In this document: in pieces, positions 52,863 to 63,728 of the stretch
Layout: each line of letters opens with the position of its first letter
Position numbering within the stretch: the stretch's first letter is position 1
Assembly: GCF_001995215.1 (NCBI RefSeq)
Contig: NZ_MUXN01000006.1
Span: forward strand, 186,001 to 250,000
Reading direction: 5' to 3'
Source: Amycolatopsis azurea DSM 43854
GTDB taxonomy: Bacteria > Actinomycetota > Actinomycetes > Mycobacteriales > Pseudonocardiaceae
Length of the DNA stretch: 64,000 nt
Notes under the pieces: generated by a model
The model's database searches: none
Seen by the model: the letters and a program-made list of their open reading frames with translations, nothing else
Told to the model about the DNA's origin: nothing
Translations under genes and position numbers: made by a program

Positions 52863-54400
52863 TGCTCACGTGGGGCGAGGTGCGCCGGTGGGATCCGGCC
52901 GCGATCGGCCGGGTGGCCGACGCGCTCAACGACGGCTGCACTCGGATCATCGCCGCGAACGACGATGTCGAAGCCATGGCCCGCTTCACGGACTGGTCCG
53001 GAGACGCAGCCACCGCCGCGTCGACGCGGGGCGGATCGCTGACCTCCACTTTGGAGCGGCTCGTCGCCGAGGCGTCCGCGGTCCGGCGGGGCGCGCACGA
53101 GGTGCAGATCGCGCTGGACCGGATCGTCGCGTTCGTGCGGGAGACCGACGAACTCGCTTCCCGGCACGGCCTGGTCATCGACGCCGGTGGCGGGATCGCG
53201 CTTTCGAGTGGTCCCGCGCGGCCGGATCAGCCTCGCGTGAAGGCGGAGCTCGCCGACCGGATCGAGCAGCTTCTGCGCCGCGCCACCGACGTCGACGCCG
53301 ACTTCGCCGACATCATGCGGCGGGCCCTACACGGTGAGATCACCGAGCAGGGTGGCAGCACCCTCGCGCAGGCGGCGGACGCCGGAGCCGCGCAAAGCGG
53401 CCTGTCGATCATCGGCCCGCCGGAGAACGGCTCCCCCGGCGACAACAAGGCGTGGTGGGCGAGCCTGTCGGACACGGCGAAAGTCGCTCTGCTGCAAGGA
53501 AATCCGGGACTCGTCGGCAATCTCGACGGCATCCCGGCGACCGACCGCGACGCCGCCAACCGCGCCGTCCTCGCCCGCGAGATCGCGCGGCTCCAGGGTG
53601 ATCCCAAGCTCAGGGGCCTGGAAGCCATCCAGCAGCGGCTGGACCGATCGGACCCGCAGGCGTTCCTGCTGGGGCTGGACACCGGCGGCGACGGGAAGGC
53701 GATCGTTTCGGCGGGGAATCCCGACACGGCGGTGAATGTCGCGACGTATGTGCCGGGGACGGGTTCGGAGCTGTCGAAGATCGGCGGCGATCTCAACCGT
53801 TCCGACAAGATGTGGGCCGCGGCGACGACCTCGGGCTCCCCGTCGACCGCCGTGATCACCTGGCTCGGCTACGACGCGCCGAACGAGATCACCGACGCCG
53901 CGAGCGCCAAGTACGCCGACGGCGGCAAGGCGGCACTCGCCGGATTCCAAGACGGGCTGAGGGAAACGCACCAAGGACCGCCGTCGCACAACACGGTGAT
54001 GGGCCACAGTTACGGCACCACCGTCGTCGGGCACGCGGCCGGCGACGGCGGTCTCGCCGCGGACGAACTCGTCTTCGTCGCGAGCCCCGGCGTCGGCGCG
54101 CACGACGTGAGCGAGCTGCACCTCGATGGGGTGGATCCGGGCGAGACCGGCAAGCACGTGCACGCGACGGTGGCCGAACACGACATGATCAATCTGGCCA
54201 ACGTCGAGATCGCCGGATACGACCCGATCCTCGGGCAGGATCCGACCGACGCGGACTTCGGCGGGCAGGTGTTCACGTCGGCGCCGGGCACGGACGGGTG
54301 GGGCGGGTACAGCACGGAGGCGCACAGCGAATACTGGGAAGACAACAACCCGTCGTTGAACAACCTCGGCCAGATCATCGCCGGGAAACCGACGACGTGA
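52862..54400 (+). CDS. DUF1023-type alpha/beta hydrolase, T7SS-linked
   Basis: 512 residues. Residues ~1-200 are helical and WXG/LXG-like (VRRWDPAAIGRVADALNDGCTRIIAANDDVEAM...FTDWSGDAATAAS with W-S-G), followed by the DUF1023 alpha/beta hydrolase: FLLGLDTGGDGKAIVSAGNPDTAVNVATYVPGTGSELSKI, nucleophile elbow VMGHSYGTTVVG, VFVASPGVGAHDVSEL and a late His (AEHDMI). A T7SS-type helical N-terminus on a predicted hydrolase suggests an exported enzyme acting on an envelope or competitor substrate; the activity is unknown. Confidence 0.85.
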   Translation: MLTWGEVRRWDPAAIGRVADALNDGCTRIIAANDDVEAMARFTDWSGDAATAASTRGGSLTSTLERLVAEASAVRRGAHEVQIALDRIVAFVRETDELASRHGLVIDAGGGIALSSGPARPDQPRVKAELADRIEQLLRRATDVDADFADIMRRALHGEITEQGGSTLAQAADAGAAQSGLSIIGPPENGSPGDNKAWWASLSDTAKVALLQGNPGLVGNLDGIPATDRDAANRAVLAREIARLQGDPKLRGLEAIQQRLDRSDPQAFLLGLDTGGDGKAIVSAGNPDTAVNVATYVPGTGSELSKIGGDLNRSDKMWAAATTSGSPSTAVITWLGYDAPNEITDAASAKYADGGKAALAGFQDGLRETHQGPPSHNTVMGHSYGTTVVGHAAGDGGLAADELVFVASPGVGAHDVSELHLDGVDPGETGKHVHATVAEHDMINLANVEIAGYDPILGQDPTDADFGGQVFTSAPGTDGWGGYSTEAHSEYWEDNNPSLNNLGQIIAGKPTT

Positions 54401-55023
54401 AGCGCCGGGCACTTGCCTCGACCCTCGCCCTGCTGATGTTCTCGGCGGCCTGTTCATCTGGAGACGACATGAAAGCGACGATCACCGAACAGCAGGCTCG
54501 CGACAAGGTCGAGCAGTACATCCAGGGCGCGCTGTCGGCGTTGCCCGCCGCTGCCGAGCTGAAACCGTTCACACGCAACCGTTCGGAGTGCACGGACCCG
54601 ACCGACAAGGGGCCGCAGGGCAGGTTCGAGATCTCCGCGACCTACGAGATCACCGGCCTGGACCCGGCGCACTTCCCCGAGAACTTCACGGCGGTCATCC
54701 AGTGGTGGGAGTCGCACGAGTTCAAGGTCCTCACCGACTCCCGGCCGACGGATCAGTACGTCTTCGCACGCAATACCGGTGACGCCTTCGACATGTCGAT
54801 CAAGGCGAACGATCTCGGCAAGTTCTACGTCGGCGCGACCTCACCCTGCGTCTGGCCGAACGGCACCCCCGAACCCCAGGCGCTCGAAGCCGAGGAGCCC
54901 GAGCAGCAGATCGCCGCTCCCCCGGAGCCCGAACCGGAACCGGCGCGCAAGCCGCGTCGCGCCCCCGTCGACGACGAGGACTTCGCCCAGACCGACTGGA
55001 CCGACGGCGGCACCTCCTACTGA
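54397..55023 (+). CDS. Lipoprotein partner of the DUF1023 hydrolase
   Basis: 208 residues from GTG at 54397, overlapping the hydrolase stop (GTGA). Signal peptide LASTLALLMFSAAC with lipobox Cys at about 19. The mature part has RSECTDPTDKGPQGRFEISATYEITGL and a second cysteine (SPCVWPNG), likely disulphide-bonded. A P/E-rich linker precedes the tail DEDFAQTDWTDGGTSY, which resembles the YbaB-like protein at 18135-18662. Family unknown; coupling suggests an immunity, anchoring or accessory role. Confidence 0.8.
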   Translation: MKRRALASTLALLMFSAACSSGDDMKATITEQQARDKVEQYIQGALSALPAAAELKPFTRNRSECTDPTDKGPQGRFEISATYEITGLDPAHFPENFTAVIQWWESHEFKVLTDSRPTDQYVFARNTGDAFDMSIKANDLGKFYVGATSPCVWPNGTPEPQALEAEEPEQQIAAPPEPEPEPARKPRRAPVDDEDFAQTDWTDGGTSY

Positions 55024-55060
55024 CCCCGGACTCGGACGGGCGCCAGACCGTGTCCGTCAC

Positions 55061-55114
55061 GTGGGTCGTGAGTGGTAAGTCGCGTTCTAACGACACTTAC
55101 CACTCACGACCACC
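55061..55114. repeat. 54-base palindrome (copy 2)
   Basis: Same element as 35945-35998: GTCGTGAGTGGTAAGT and ACTTACCACTCACGAC arms around AACG/CGTT centre with a few changes in the inner and outer bases. It lies 38 bases past the lipoprotein stop, again just after a gene end. Confidence 0.85.
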
Positions 55115-55180
55115 CCGCGCGGGACCCAGCTGCTGGGAAAAGCGGTCGACCGGCAGGTAATCGGCCTCTACCCTCCGGCC

Positions 55181-56152
55181 GTGACCGCCGAACTCGCCGC
55201 CGCCCCCACGCACCACGTCGCGCATCGCGGACGGGGCATCACGCTGATCCTGCTCGCCGCGCTGTTCTTCGGAACCTCAGGCGTGCTGGGCAAACCGGCG
55301 ATGCAGGCGGGACTGTCGCCGGAGCAGGTGGCGGCGATCCGCATCGGGCTGTCGGCGCTCGTGCTCCTCGGTCTGGTCGCGGTCTTCCGGCCGAAGCTGC
55401 TCAGGGTGACGAAGCGCGAGTGGCCGTTGCTGCTGGCATACGGCTCGCTCGGCGTGGCCGGCGTCCAGCTCATGTACTTCCTCGCGGCGGGCCGGATCCC
55501 GGTCGGGATCGCGATCCTGCTCGAGTTCACCTCACCGGTGCTGATCGCGCTGTGGGTGCGGTTCGTAAGGCGGGTGCGGTTGCCGAAGGCGATGTGGGCG
55601 GGGATCGCGCTCGCGATGACGGGGCTCGTGCTGGTCGCGCAGGTCTGGGAAGGCCTCAGCCTGGACGTCGTCGGGCTGATCGCCGGGCTGGGCGCGGCCG
55701 TCTGTTCGGCCGGCTACTTCCTGCTCGGGGAACGCGGCGTCGCGGACCGGGATCCGCTCGGCATGGTCACCTGGGGGATGACGATCGGCGCGGTCCTGGT
55801 CTGCGCGGTCGCCCCGCCGTGGACGATTCCGTGGGGCGTCCTCGGCGAAGCGACGGCGTTCGGGCCGTGGCAGCCGCCGGTGTGGTCGCTGCTGGTCGCG
55901 CTGGTGCTGATCGCGACCGTCCTCGCCTACGCGACGGGGATGGCGGCGCTGCGTCATCTCCCGGCGTCGGTGGCGAGCGTGGTGGGGCTGGTGGAGCCGT
56001 TGATCGCCGCCGCCGCGGCGTGGCTGCTGCTCGGCGAGGCGCTCAGCTGGGTTCAGGCCGCGGGCGCGGTCGTGCTGCTGACCGGCGCGTACATCGTCCA
56101 GTTGACCACGAACGTGGTCCAGACGGACTCAACCGTTCTGGAGGCCCCGTAG
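55181..56152 (+). CDS. EamA/DMT-family transporter
   Basis: 323 residues from GTG at 55181 with about ten hydrophobic spans in two EamA repeats (GITLILLAALFFGTSGVLGKPAMQAGL at the start; DVVGLIAGLGAAVCSAGYFLLGERG in the second). Drug/metabolite-type exporter, substrate unknown (amino acids or similar are typical). Its 3' end overlaps the convergent DUF305 gene by 24 bases. Confidence 0.9.
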   Translation: MTAELAAAPTHHVAHRGRGITLILLAALFFGTSGVLGKPAMQAGLSPEQVAAIRIGLSALVLLGLVAVFRPKLLRVTKREWPLLLAYGSLGVAGVQLMYFLAAGRIPVGIAILLEFTSPVLIALWVRFVRRVRLPKAMWAGIALAMTGLVLVAQVWEGLSLDVVGLIAGLGAAVCSAGYFLLGERGVADRDPLGMVTWGMTIGAVLVCAVAPPWTIPWGVLGEATAFGPWQPPVWSLLVALVLIATVLAYATGMAALRHLPASVASVVGLVEPLIAAAAAWLLLGEALSWVQAAGAVVLLTGAYIVQLTTNVVQTDSTVLEAP

Positions 56153-56728
56153 GTCGCTGATCTCCTGCTGCTGCGACCGCGAGGTCGTCGCGGCGAGATC
56201 GCGGGCGTCGGGGTTGCGGCCGTGCTGGGTTTCGGCGTCGGCGATGCGGACGCCCGCCTCGCGCTGGCGCAGCAGCCGGGTGACGAACTGACGGTCGAAG
56301 TCCTTTCCGGACAGTCCGGCCAGGTCCGCCATGTCCTCCGGGCCGATGTACCCGTCGCGCTGGACGTGCTCCATGTTCGGGTCGTCCGGCGCGGGCTGGG
56401 CCCAGGACTCGATGAGCCCGGACAGCCGCGCGATCTCCGGCTCGTGCGTGTCGATGATCCGCTTCGCGAGCACCTTCAGCCGGTCGTTCCCCGCGCGGGT
56501 TTCCGCCAGTGAAGCCAGATCCACGCCCTGCTGGTGATGCGCGAGGGCCTGCCTCGCGAACGTGAGGTCGGCGTCGTTGAACGGAACCGCCGCCTGCTGT
56601 GCCACGGGTGACGTCCCGGGAGGCGCCGTCTGCGACTGGGGTGCCTCGTCCGAACAGCCCGCGAGCACGACGGCGGCCAAGGCGGTGGCCAGAGCGACGG
56701 GCAGGGATCGGAGGACGGCGTGCGGCAT
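56129..56728 (-). CDS. DUF305 lipoprotein
   Basis: 199 residues from ATG at 56728. Lipoprotein signal (LATALAAVVLAGC, Cys ~24). DUF305 four-helix domain: FNDADLTFARQALAHHQQGVDLASLAETRAGNDRLKVLAKRIIDTHEPEIARLSGLIESW, with the paired histidines (HH) and later DFDRQFVTRLLRQREAGVRIADAETQHGRN. DUF305 proteins are linked to metal homeostasis in some bacteria. In the second half the usual M/H-rich motif is partly replaced (LRQREAG where HHxGA is common), so metal binding is uncertain. Confidence 0.87.
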   Translation of the reverse strand: MPHAVLRSLPVALATALAAVVLAGCSDEAPQSQTAPPGTSPVAQQAAVPFNDADLTFARQALAHHQQGVDLASLAETRAGNDRLKVLAKRIIDTHEPEIARLSGLIESWAQPAPDDPNMEHVQRDGYIGPEDMADLAGLSGKDFDRQFVTRLLRQREAGVRIADAETQHGRNPDARDLAATTSRSQQQEISDLRGLQNG

Positions 56729-56881
56729 CGAAGAGCTCCTCGGAACGCGCGGTGGAGGGACATAGGTTCGCAGAGTCCACTTCGGCCTGTTCACCGGGGG
56801 TTGCGCAAACACTTTTCCTCACGCCCTTGCGGTGCGACAATCCCGCGATCCGCCGTCACTCCGACAGGAGGTCACCGCGAA

Positions 56882-58303
56882 ATGGGCGCAGAAACCACCC
56901 CCGAACGGACGACCGAGCGGGCGGGCCTGCGCCCGGACCTGCGACAACGCCACGTCCGGATGATCGCGCTCGGCGGGATCATCGGCGCGAGCCTGTTCAT
57001 CGGCAGCGGCGCGGTCATCCACACCGTCGGCCCGGCGGCCGTCCTCTCCTACGCCATCGGCGGATTGATCGTCGTCCTGGTGATGCGGATGCTCGGCGAA
57101 ATGGCGACAGCGGCGCCGTCGCAGGGTTCCTTCATGGAATACGCGCGGACTTCGCTCGGCGGCTGGGCGGGGTTCACCGTCGGCTGGTTGTACTGGTACT
57201 TCTGGGTCGGCGTGGTCGCGTTCGAGGCCGTCGCCGGGGCGAAGATCCTCCAGACCTGGATTCCCGTTGTACCGCAATGGATCTTCTCGCTGGTGCTGAT
57301 GCTGCTGCTGACCGCGACCAACCTCGCCTCGGCCAAGTCGTTCGGGGAGACGGAGTTCTGGCTCGCGTCGGTCAAGATCGCCACGATCGTGGTGTTCCTC
57401 GTGGTGGGCATCCTGTTCGTGCTCGGGGCCTGGCCCGGCGGATCGTTCTCGGTCGGCAACATCGCGCAGGACGGCTTCCTGGCCAACGGCCCGTTTTCGG
57501 TCGTGCACGGGGTCGTGATCGTGATCTTCTCCTATTTCGGCGCGGAGATCGTCACCATCGCCGCCGCCGAATCACGGGAGCCCGAAACGGCCGTGCGCAA
57601 GGCGACCTCGTCGATCGTCTGGCGCGTCATCGTGTTCTACGTCGGTTCCGTGACGCTGCTGGTGATGATCACCGGCTGGCGGGACATCCCGACCACGACG
57701 AGCCCGTTCGCCGCCGCGTTCGGCCGGTTCGGCATCCCCGCCGCCGAGACGATCGTCAGCGCGGTGGTGCTGACCGCGGTGCTGTCGGTGCTGAATTCGG
57801 GGCTGTACACCGCTTCCCGCATGTTGTTCGCGTTGCACGGCAACGGCTGGGCACCGAAGTGGATCGCGGACACGAACCGGCGCGGTGTGCCGTGGAAGGC
57901 GATCCTGGTGTCCACTTCGGTCGGCTACGTGGCCGTGGTGATGAATTTCGTGTCACCGGACAAGATCTTCTACTTCATCATCAACTCCGCCGGCGCGGTC
58001 GCGTTGTTCGTCTACGCGATCATCGCGGGCTCGCAGCTGCGGATGCGGCACCGTCTGGAGGCCGAGGCACCGGAACGGCTGAAGCTGCGCATGTGGGGCT
58101 ATCCGTGGCTGAGCCGGCTCACCCTCGCCGGGACGCTGGCCGTGGTCGCGTCGATGCTGTTCGTGGACGCGGACACCCGCGCCCAGCTGTACCTGAGCCT
58201 GATCAGCCTGGCGGTGATCCTCGGCGTCTACTTCATCCAGCGCCGGCGATCCGGCCGAGAGCCCCGTAAAACACCTCTCCGATCTTCGCGGGATCACGGC
58301 TGA
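56882..58303 (+). CDS. Amino acid permease (APC superfamily)
   Basis: 473 residues from ATG at 56882 (CAGGAGGT upstream). Twelve-span pattern with the AAT-family start RQRHVRMIALGGIIGASLFIGSGAVIHTVGPAAVLSY and EMATAAPSQGSFMEYA, plus SYFGAEIVTIAAAESREPETAVRKA. Likely imports an amino acid or GABA. The 3' end overlaps the convergent vWA gene by 71 bases. Confidence 0.92.
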   Translation: MGAETTPERTTERAGLRPDLRQRHVRMIALGGIIGASLFIGSGAVIHTVGPAAVLSYAIGGLIVVLVMRMLGEMATAAPSQGSFMEYARTSLGGWAGFTVGWLYWYFWVGVVAFEAVAGAKILQTWIPVVPQWIFSLVLMLLLTATNLASAKSFGETEFWLASVKIATIVVFLVVGILFVLGAWPGGSFSVGNIAQDGFLANGPFSVVHGVVIVIFSYFGAEIVTIAAAESREPETAVRKATSSIVWRVIVFYVGSVTLLVMITGWRDIPTTTSPFAAAFGRFGIPAAETIVSAVVLTAVLSVLNSGLYTASRMLFALHGNGWAPKWIADTNRRGVPWKAILVSTSVGYVAVVMNFVSPDKIFYFIINSAGAVALFVYAIIAGSQLRMRHRLEAEAPERLKLRMWGYPWLSRLTLAGTLAVVASMLFVDADTRAQLYLSLISLAVILGVYFIQRRRSGREPRKTPLRSSRDHG

Positions 58304-59792
58304 GGAAGACCTGGCCATCTACGGGTGCGACGAGCTGCGCGAGTTCGGTCTCGTCGGCCTCCGGGCCGATCCCGATGGCGATCAAGGGCAGCGGACGGTC
58401 CGGATCGCGCAGCTTTCCCAGTTCCGCCTTCAGGTTCTCGCGACCGACGCCCTCGGGGTCGGTGTCGCGGCCGTCGGTCATCACGATGACGAGGTTCAGC
58501 TTCCCCTGCGCCCATTCCTTGCGCGCCAGCCGATAGACGTCGAGGACACTGTCGTTGAGCCCGGTCCGCCCGTCGGGCACGGCGCGGACCGCGCGCAGCC
58601 GGTCCACCGCGGCCAGCTGCTGCCCGACCGGCGCCATCGGCAGGATCTCCCGGTAGTCACGCTCACCGTCCATTTTGGTCGCGAAGGCCAGGAAACGGAT
58701 CTGTGACGTGGGTTTGAACAAGTGCAGCGCGTTCTCCGCGGCCTCCAGCGTGACCTGCAGACGGGACTTGCCGGTTCCCGGGACCGGCGCGCTCATCGAT
58801 CCGGAGACGTCGATGAGCACCTGGGCCCGCGCGCTCACGTTCACCCCGGCCCATTGGGTGAGCGCTTTGTCGACTTCGGCGGCGTCCGGGATCTCGATAC
58901 TGCGCTGCCCTCGCGCCTCGACGCGCTGATCGGTTTCGGTCAGCCGCAACGCCTGCCCGCCCGGCGCACGGAGACCGGACCACGTGCTGGTCGCCGCGCC
59001 TTGGAGCAGGGCACGCTTCAGCGCGGCGACGGCCCGGCCCTGCTGCTCGGTCGCGCTCGCGGTCTCCACGAACGGGTAGTCGAGCGACAGGGACGCGGGC
59101 GAATACGCGGCCACCAGCGCGGTTTCGCCGCTGGAAAGCTCCGCGTTGTGCCGCAGCACCTCGTTCTCCGACGTGGGGAACACCGTCGCGCCGGAAGTGG
59201 TGGCGGCGAACTTCCGGAGCAGGGCCACGTACGCGCCGGTGGGATCCGTGGCGTCCCGCGCGACGTCGGCCAGTGCCAGCAGCGCGGAAACACCGACGGG
59301 ATCGCGCACGGGATCCGGCATCCCCGCCACGATTCCGGCGCTGCCCAGCACTTCCGGCCAGGTCAGCTGCTTGCGAGGCCAGCCGAGCCCGCCGGCGAGC
59401 GGCTCCGCGACCGCGAGCACCACCGGCGAACTGGCCACCGACGGCCCGGACACGGGAACCCCGCCCGCACGCCGCAGGAACAGCGTCGAGGACGGGATCC
59501 AGGCCTGTGGCCGGGGCGCGGTTCCGGACAGCTCGTCCGCCATCTGAAGGGAATCCCGGGGCTGGACGTCGAAGGCGACACAGACGAGCCGCAGGTCGCG
59601 GGCGGTCCGGGCGACGGCGGGGGCGATGTCGGGCGACGCGGCGACGACCACCCGGGCGGGCTCGCAACCGGGGTCGGATCGCGCCCGGGCCACGGCCACC
59701 CAGGTGGCCGCGCCGAGCACGGCGGCCAGCGCGAGCGCCAGCAGCGGGATCAGCATCCGTCTTCGGGTCCGGGCGGTGGCGTGGCGGCCCAT
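58233..59792 (-). CDS. Membrane-anchored binding-protein-like/vWA protein
   Basis: 519 residues from ATG at 59792. An N-terminal signal/anchor (LIPLLALALAAVLGAATWVAVA) is followed by a solute-binding-protein-like region (RVVVAASPDIAPAVARTARDL... WPEVLGSAGIVAGMPDPVRDPVG) and a C-terminal von Willebrand A domain with a full MIDAS: DVSGSM at ~345 and VMTDGRDTDPEG. Extracytoplasmic. The binding partner is unknown. Confidence 0.87.
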   Translation of the reverse strand: MGRHATARTRRRMLIPLLALALAAVLGAATWVAVARARSDPGCEPARVVVAASPDIAPAVARTARDLRLVCVAFDVQPRDSLQMADELSGTAPRPQAWIPSSTLFLRRAGGVPVSGPSVASSPVVLAVAEPLAGGLGWPRKQLTWPEVLGSAGIVAGMPDPVRDPVGVSALLALADVARDATDPTGAYVALLRKFAATTSGATVFPTSENEVLRHNAELSSGETALVAAYSPASLSLDYPFVETASATEQQGRAVAALKRALLQGAATSTWSGLRAPGGQALRLTETDQRVEARGQRSIEIPDAAEVDKALTQWAGVNVSARAQVLIDVSGSMSAPVPGTGKSRLQVTLEAAENALHLFKPTSQIRFLAFATKMDGERDYREILPMAPVGQQLAAVDRLRAVRAVPDGRTGLNDSVLDVYRLARKEWAQGKLNLVIVMTDGRDTDPEGVGRENLKAELGKLRDPDRPLPLIAIGIGPEADETELAQLVAPVDGQVFLSRDPAKIGEVFYGALGRIAGAG

Positions 59793-59965
59793 CGACTCTC
59801 CCGGCATGGGGGTTCGAGGAGCGTCCGAGGGTACGCCGCCCGCACCCCTAGGGGAAGGCTGCGACTTTCGTCGGAGAAGAACCCCACCAAGGCGGGAGGT
59901 GTCCGAGATCGGGTCACGGAACACTTGCCCCGTAAGGAAAACACTCGAAACCGGGGGAATCCGTG

Positions 59966-60070
59966 ATGAACCGTCCCACTCGTGCGGAGCAACGCAAAGC
60001 GCGCAACGCCCTCTTCGGTCAGGCGGTCACGGTCGTCTTCGCCCTGCTGATAGCGGCTGCTTCCCGTTAG
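59966..60070 (+). CDS. 34-residue single-span membrane protein
   Basis: ATG at 59966 (GGGGGAA 8 bases upstream) encodes MNRPTRAEQRKARNALFGQ then a span AVTVVFALLIAAA and ends SR at a TAG (60068-60070). Basic N-terminus, hydrophobic C-terminus and good ribosome-binding site make it a credible small tail-anchored protein. Its stop codon overlaps the stop of the convergent pentapeptide-like gene by two bases. No homology is recognised. Confidence 0.55.
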   Translation: MNRPTRAEQRKARNALFGQAVTVVFALLIAAASR

Positions 60071-60843
60071 CCCTCACGCGGCACGAGGCGTCCCTGCGCG
60101 ACCGGCGAAGCCACCCAGACCTGCCAGGGTGACGGCCACGAGTGCGCCGCGTCCGGCTTCTCCACCCGCGCGTCGGCGAAGTCCACGCGGTCCTCGAACT
60201 CGGCCCCGGCGAAGGTGGTCGTCCCACTGAACATCGCCTCGGCGAAGCTGGTGAACCGGGGGAAGGCGGCCGCGCGGAAGTCGGTGACGCCGGTGAACCA
60301 CACCCTGTCGAAGTTCGCGAAACGCCAGAACCGGGCACCCTGGAAGTCCCCGCCGACGATCACTCCGTCACGGAAGTCGGCACCGCTGAGGTCACAGTCC
60401 GCGAAGTCCGGCTCGACGAGGACCGCGTCCTGGAGATCCAGCTCCTCCCGGTGTTCGAGGATCCCGGGCCGCCGGAGACACCGGGTCAGCAGACCTTGCG
60501 CGGCCCGCCGGATCACCAACTCGTCCTCGTCCTCGACCGGGAACCTGAACGGCTTGCGCAGGTAGGTGCAGGTCAGCTCGATGGCGTCTTCGCGCGCGTC
60601 AGGTTCTTCGCGTACGTATCGCTCCAGGTCCGTGAAGCTCGCGAGCCGTTCCGCGGGGTCCTCACTGTCCATCTTCTCGACGACGCGTTCCCAGCGATCA
60701 AGCCGGAGCCCGGCGGCGACGAGCCCGGGCCGCAGCCGCCGGTCGCGCCGGATCCCCTCGAACGCGATCCAGCCCCCGTAGACCGCGCCGACCCCCAGCG
60801 CGACGCCCGCGAGCGCCGCCACGACGTACACCCCCACCATCAT
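60067..60843 (-). CDS. Membrane-anchored pentapeptide-repeat-like protein
   Basis: 258 residues. One N-terminal span (VGVYVVAALAGVALGVGAVYGGWIAF), a charged helical segment with LERYVREEPDAREDAIELTCTYLRKPF, then about ten degenerate pentapeptide-type repeats (ADFRDGVIVGGDFQGARFWRFANFDRVWF...TSFAEAMFSGTTTFAGAEFEDRVDFADA; A/S-D/N-L/F pattern). This resembles actinobacterial proteins with a pentapeptide beta-helix. Function unknown. Confidence 0.83.
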   Translation of the reverse strand: MMVGVYVVAALAGVALGVGAVYGGWIAFEGIRRDRRLRPGLVAAGLRLDRWERVVEKMDSEDPAERLASFTDLERYVREEPDAREDAIELTCTYLRKPFRFPVEDEDELVIRRAAQGLLTRCLRRPGILEHREELDLQDAVLVEPDFADCDLSGADFRDGVIVGGDFQGARFWRFANFDRVWFTGVTDFRAAAFPRFTSFAEAMFSGTTTFAGAEFEDRVDFADARVEKPDAAHSWPSPWQVWVASPVAQGRLVPREG

Positions 60844-60861
60844 GTGGTGATTATGCGCGCG

Positions 60862-60895
60862 AAGGCCCCCTGGCTCGACTGAGTAAGGGGGCCTT
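60862..60895 (-). terminator. rnj terminator hairpin
   Basis: AAGGCCCCC (60862-60870) and GGGGGCCTT (60887-60895), with further GCGCG/CGCGC pairing outside, lie 15 bases after the rnj stop. The AAGGCCCCC motif is also frequent in Amycolatopsis intergenic hairpins. Confidence 0.7.
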
Positions 60896-60909
60896 TACGC
60901 GCGTTCGAG

Positions 60910-63728
<2,819 letters not shown>

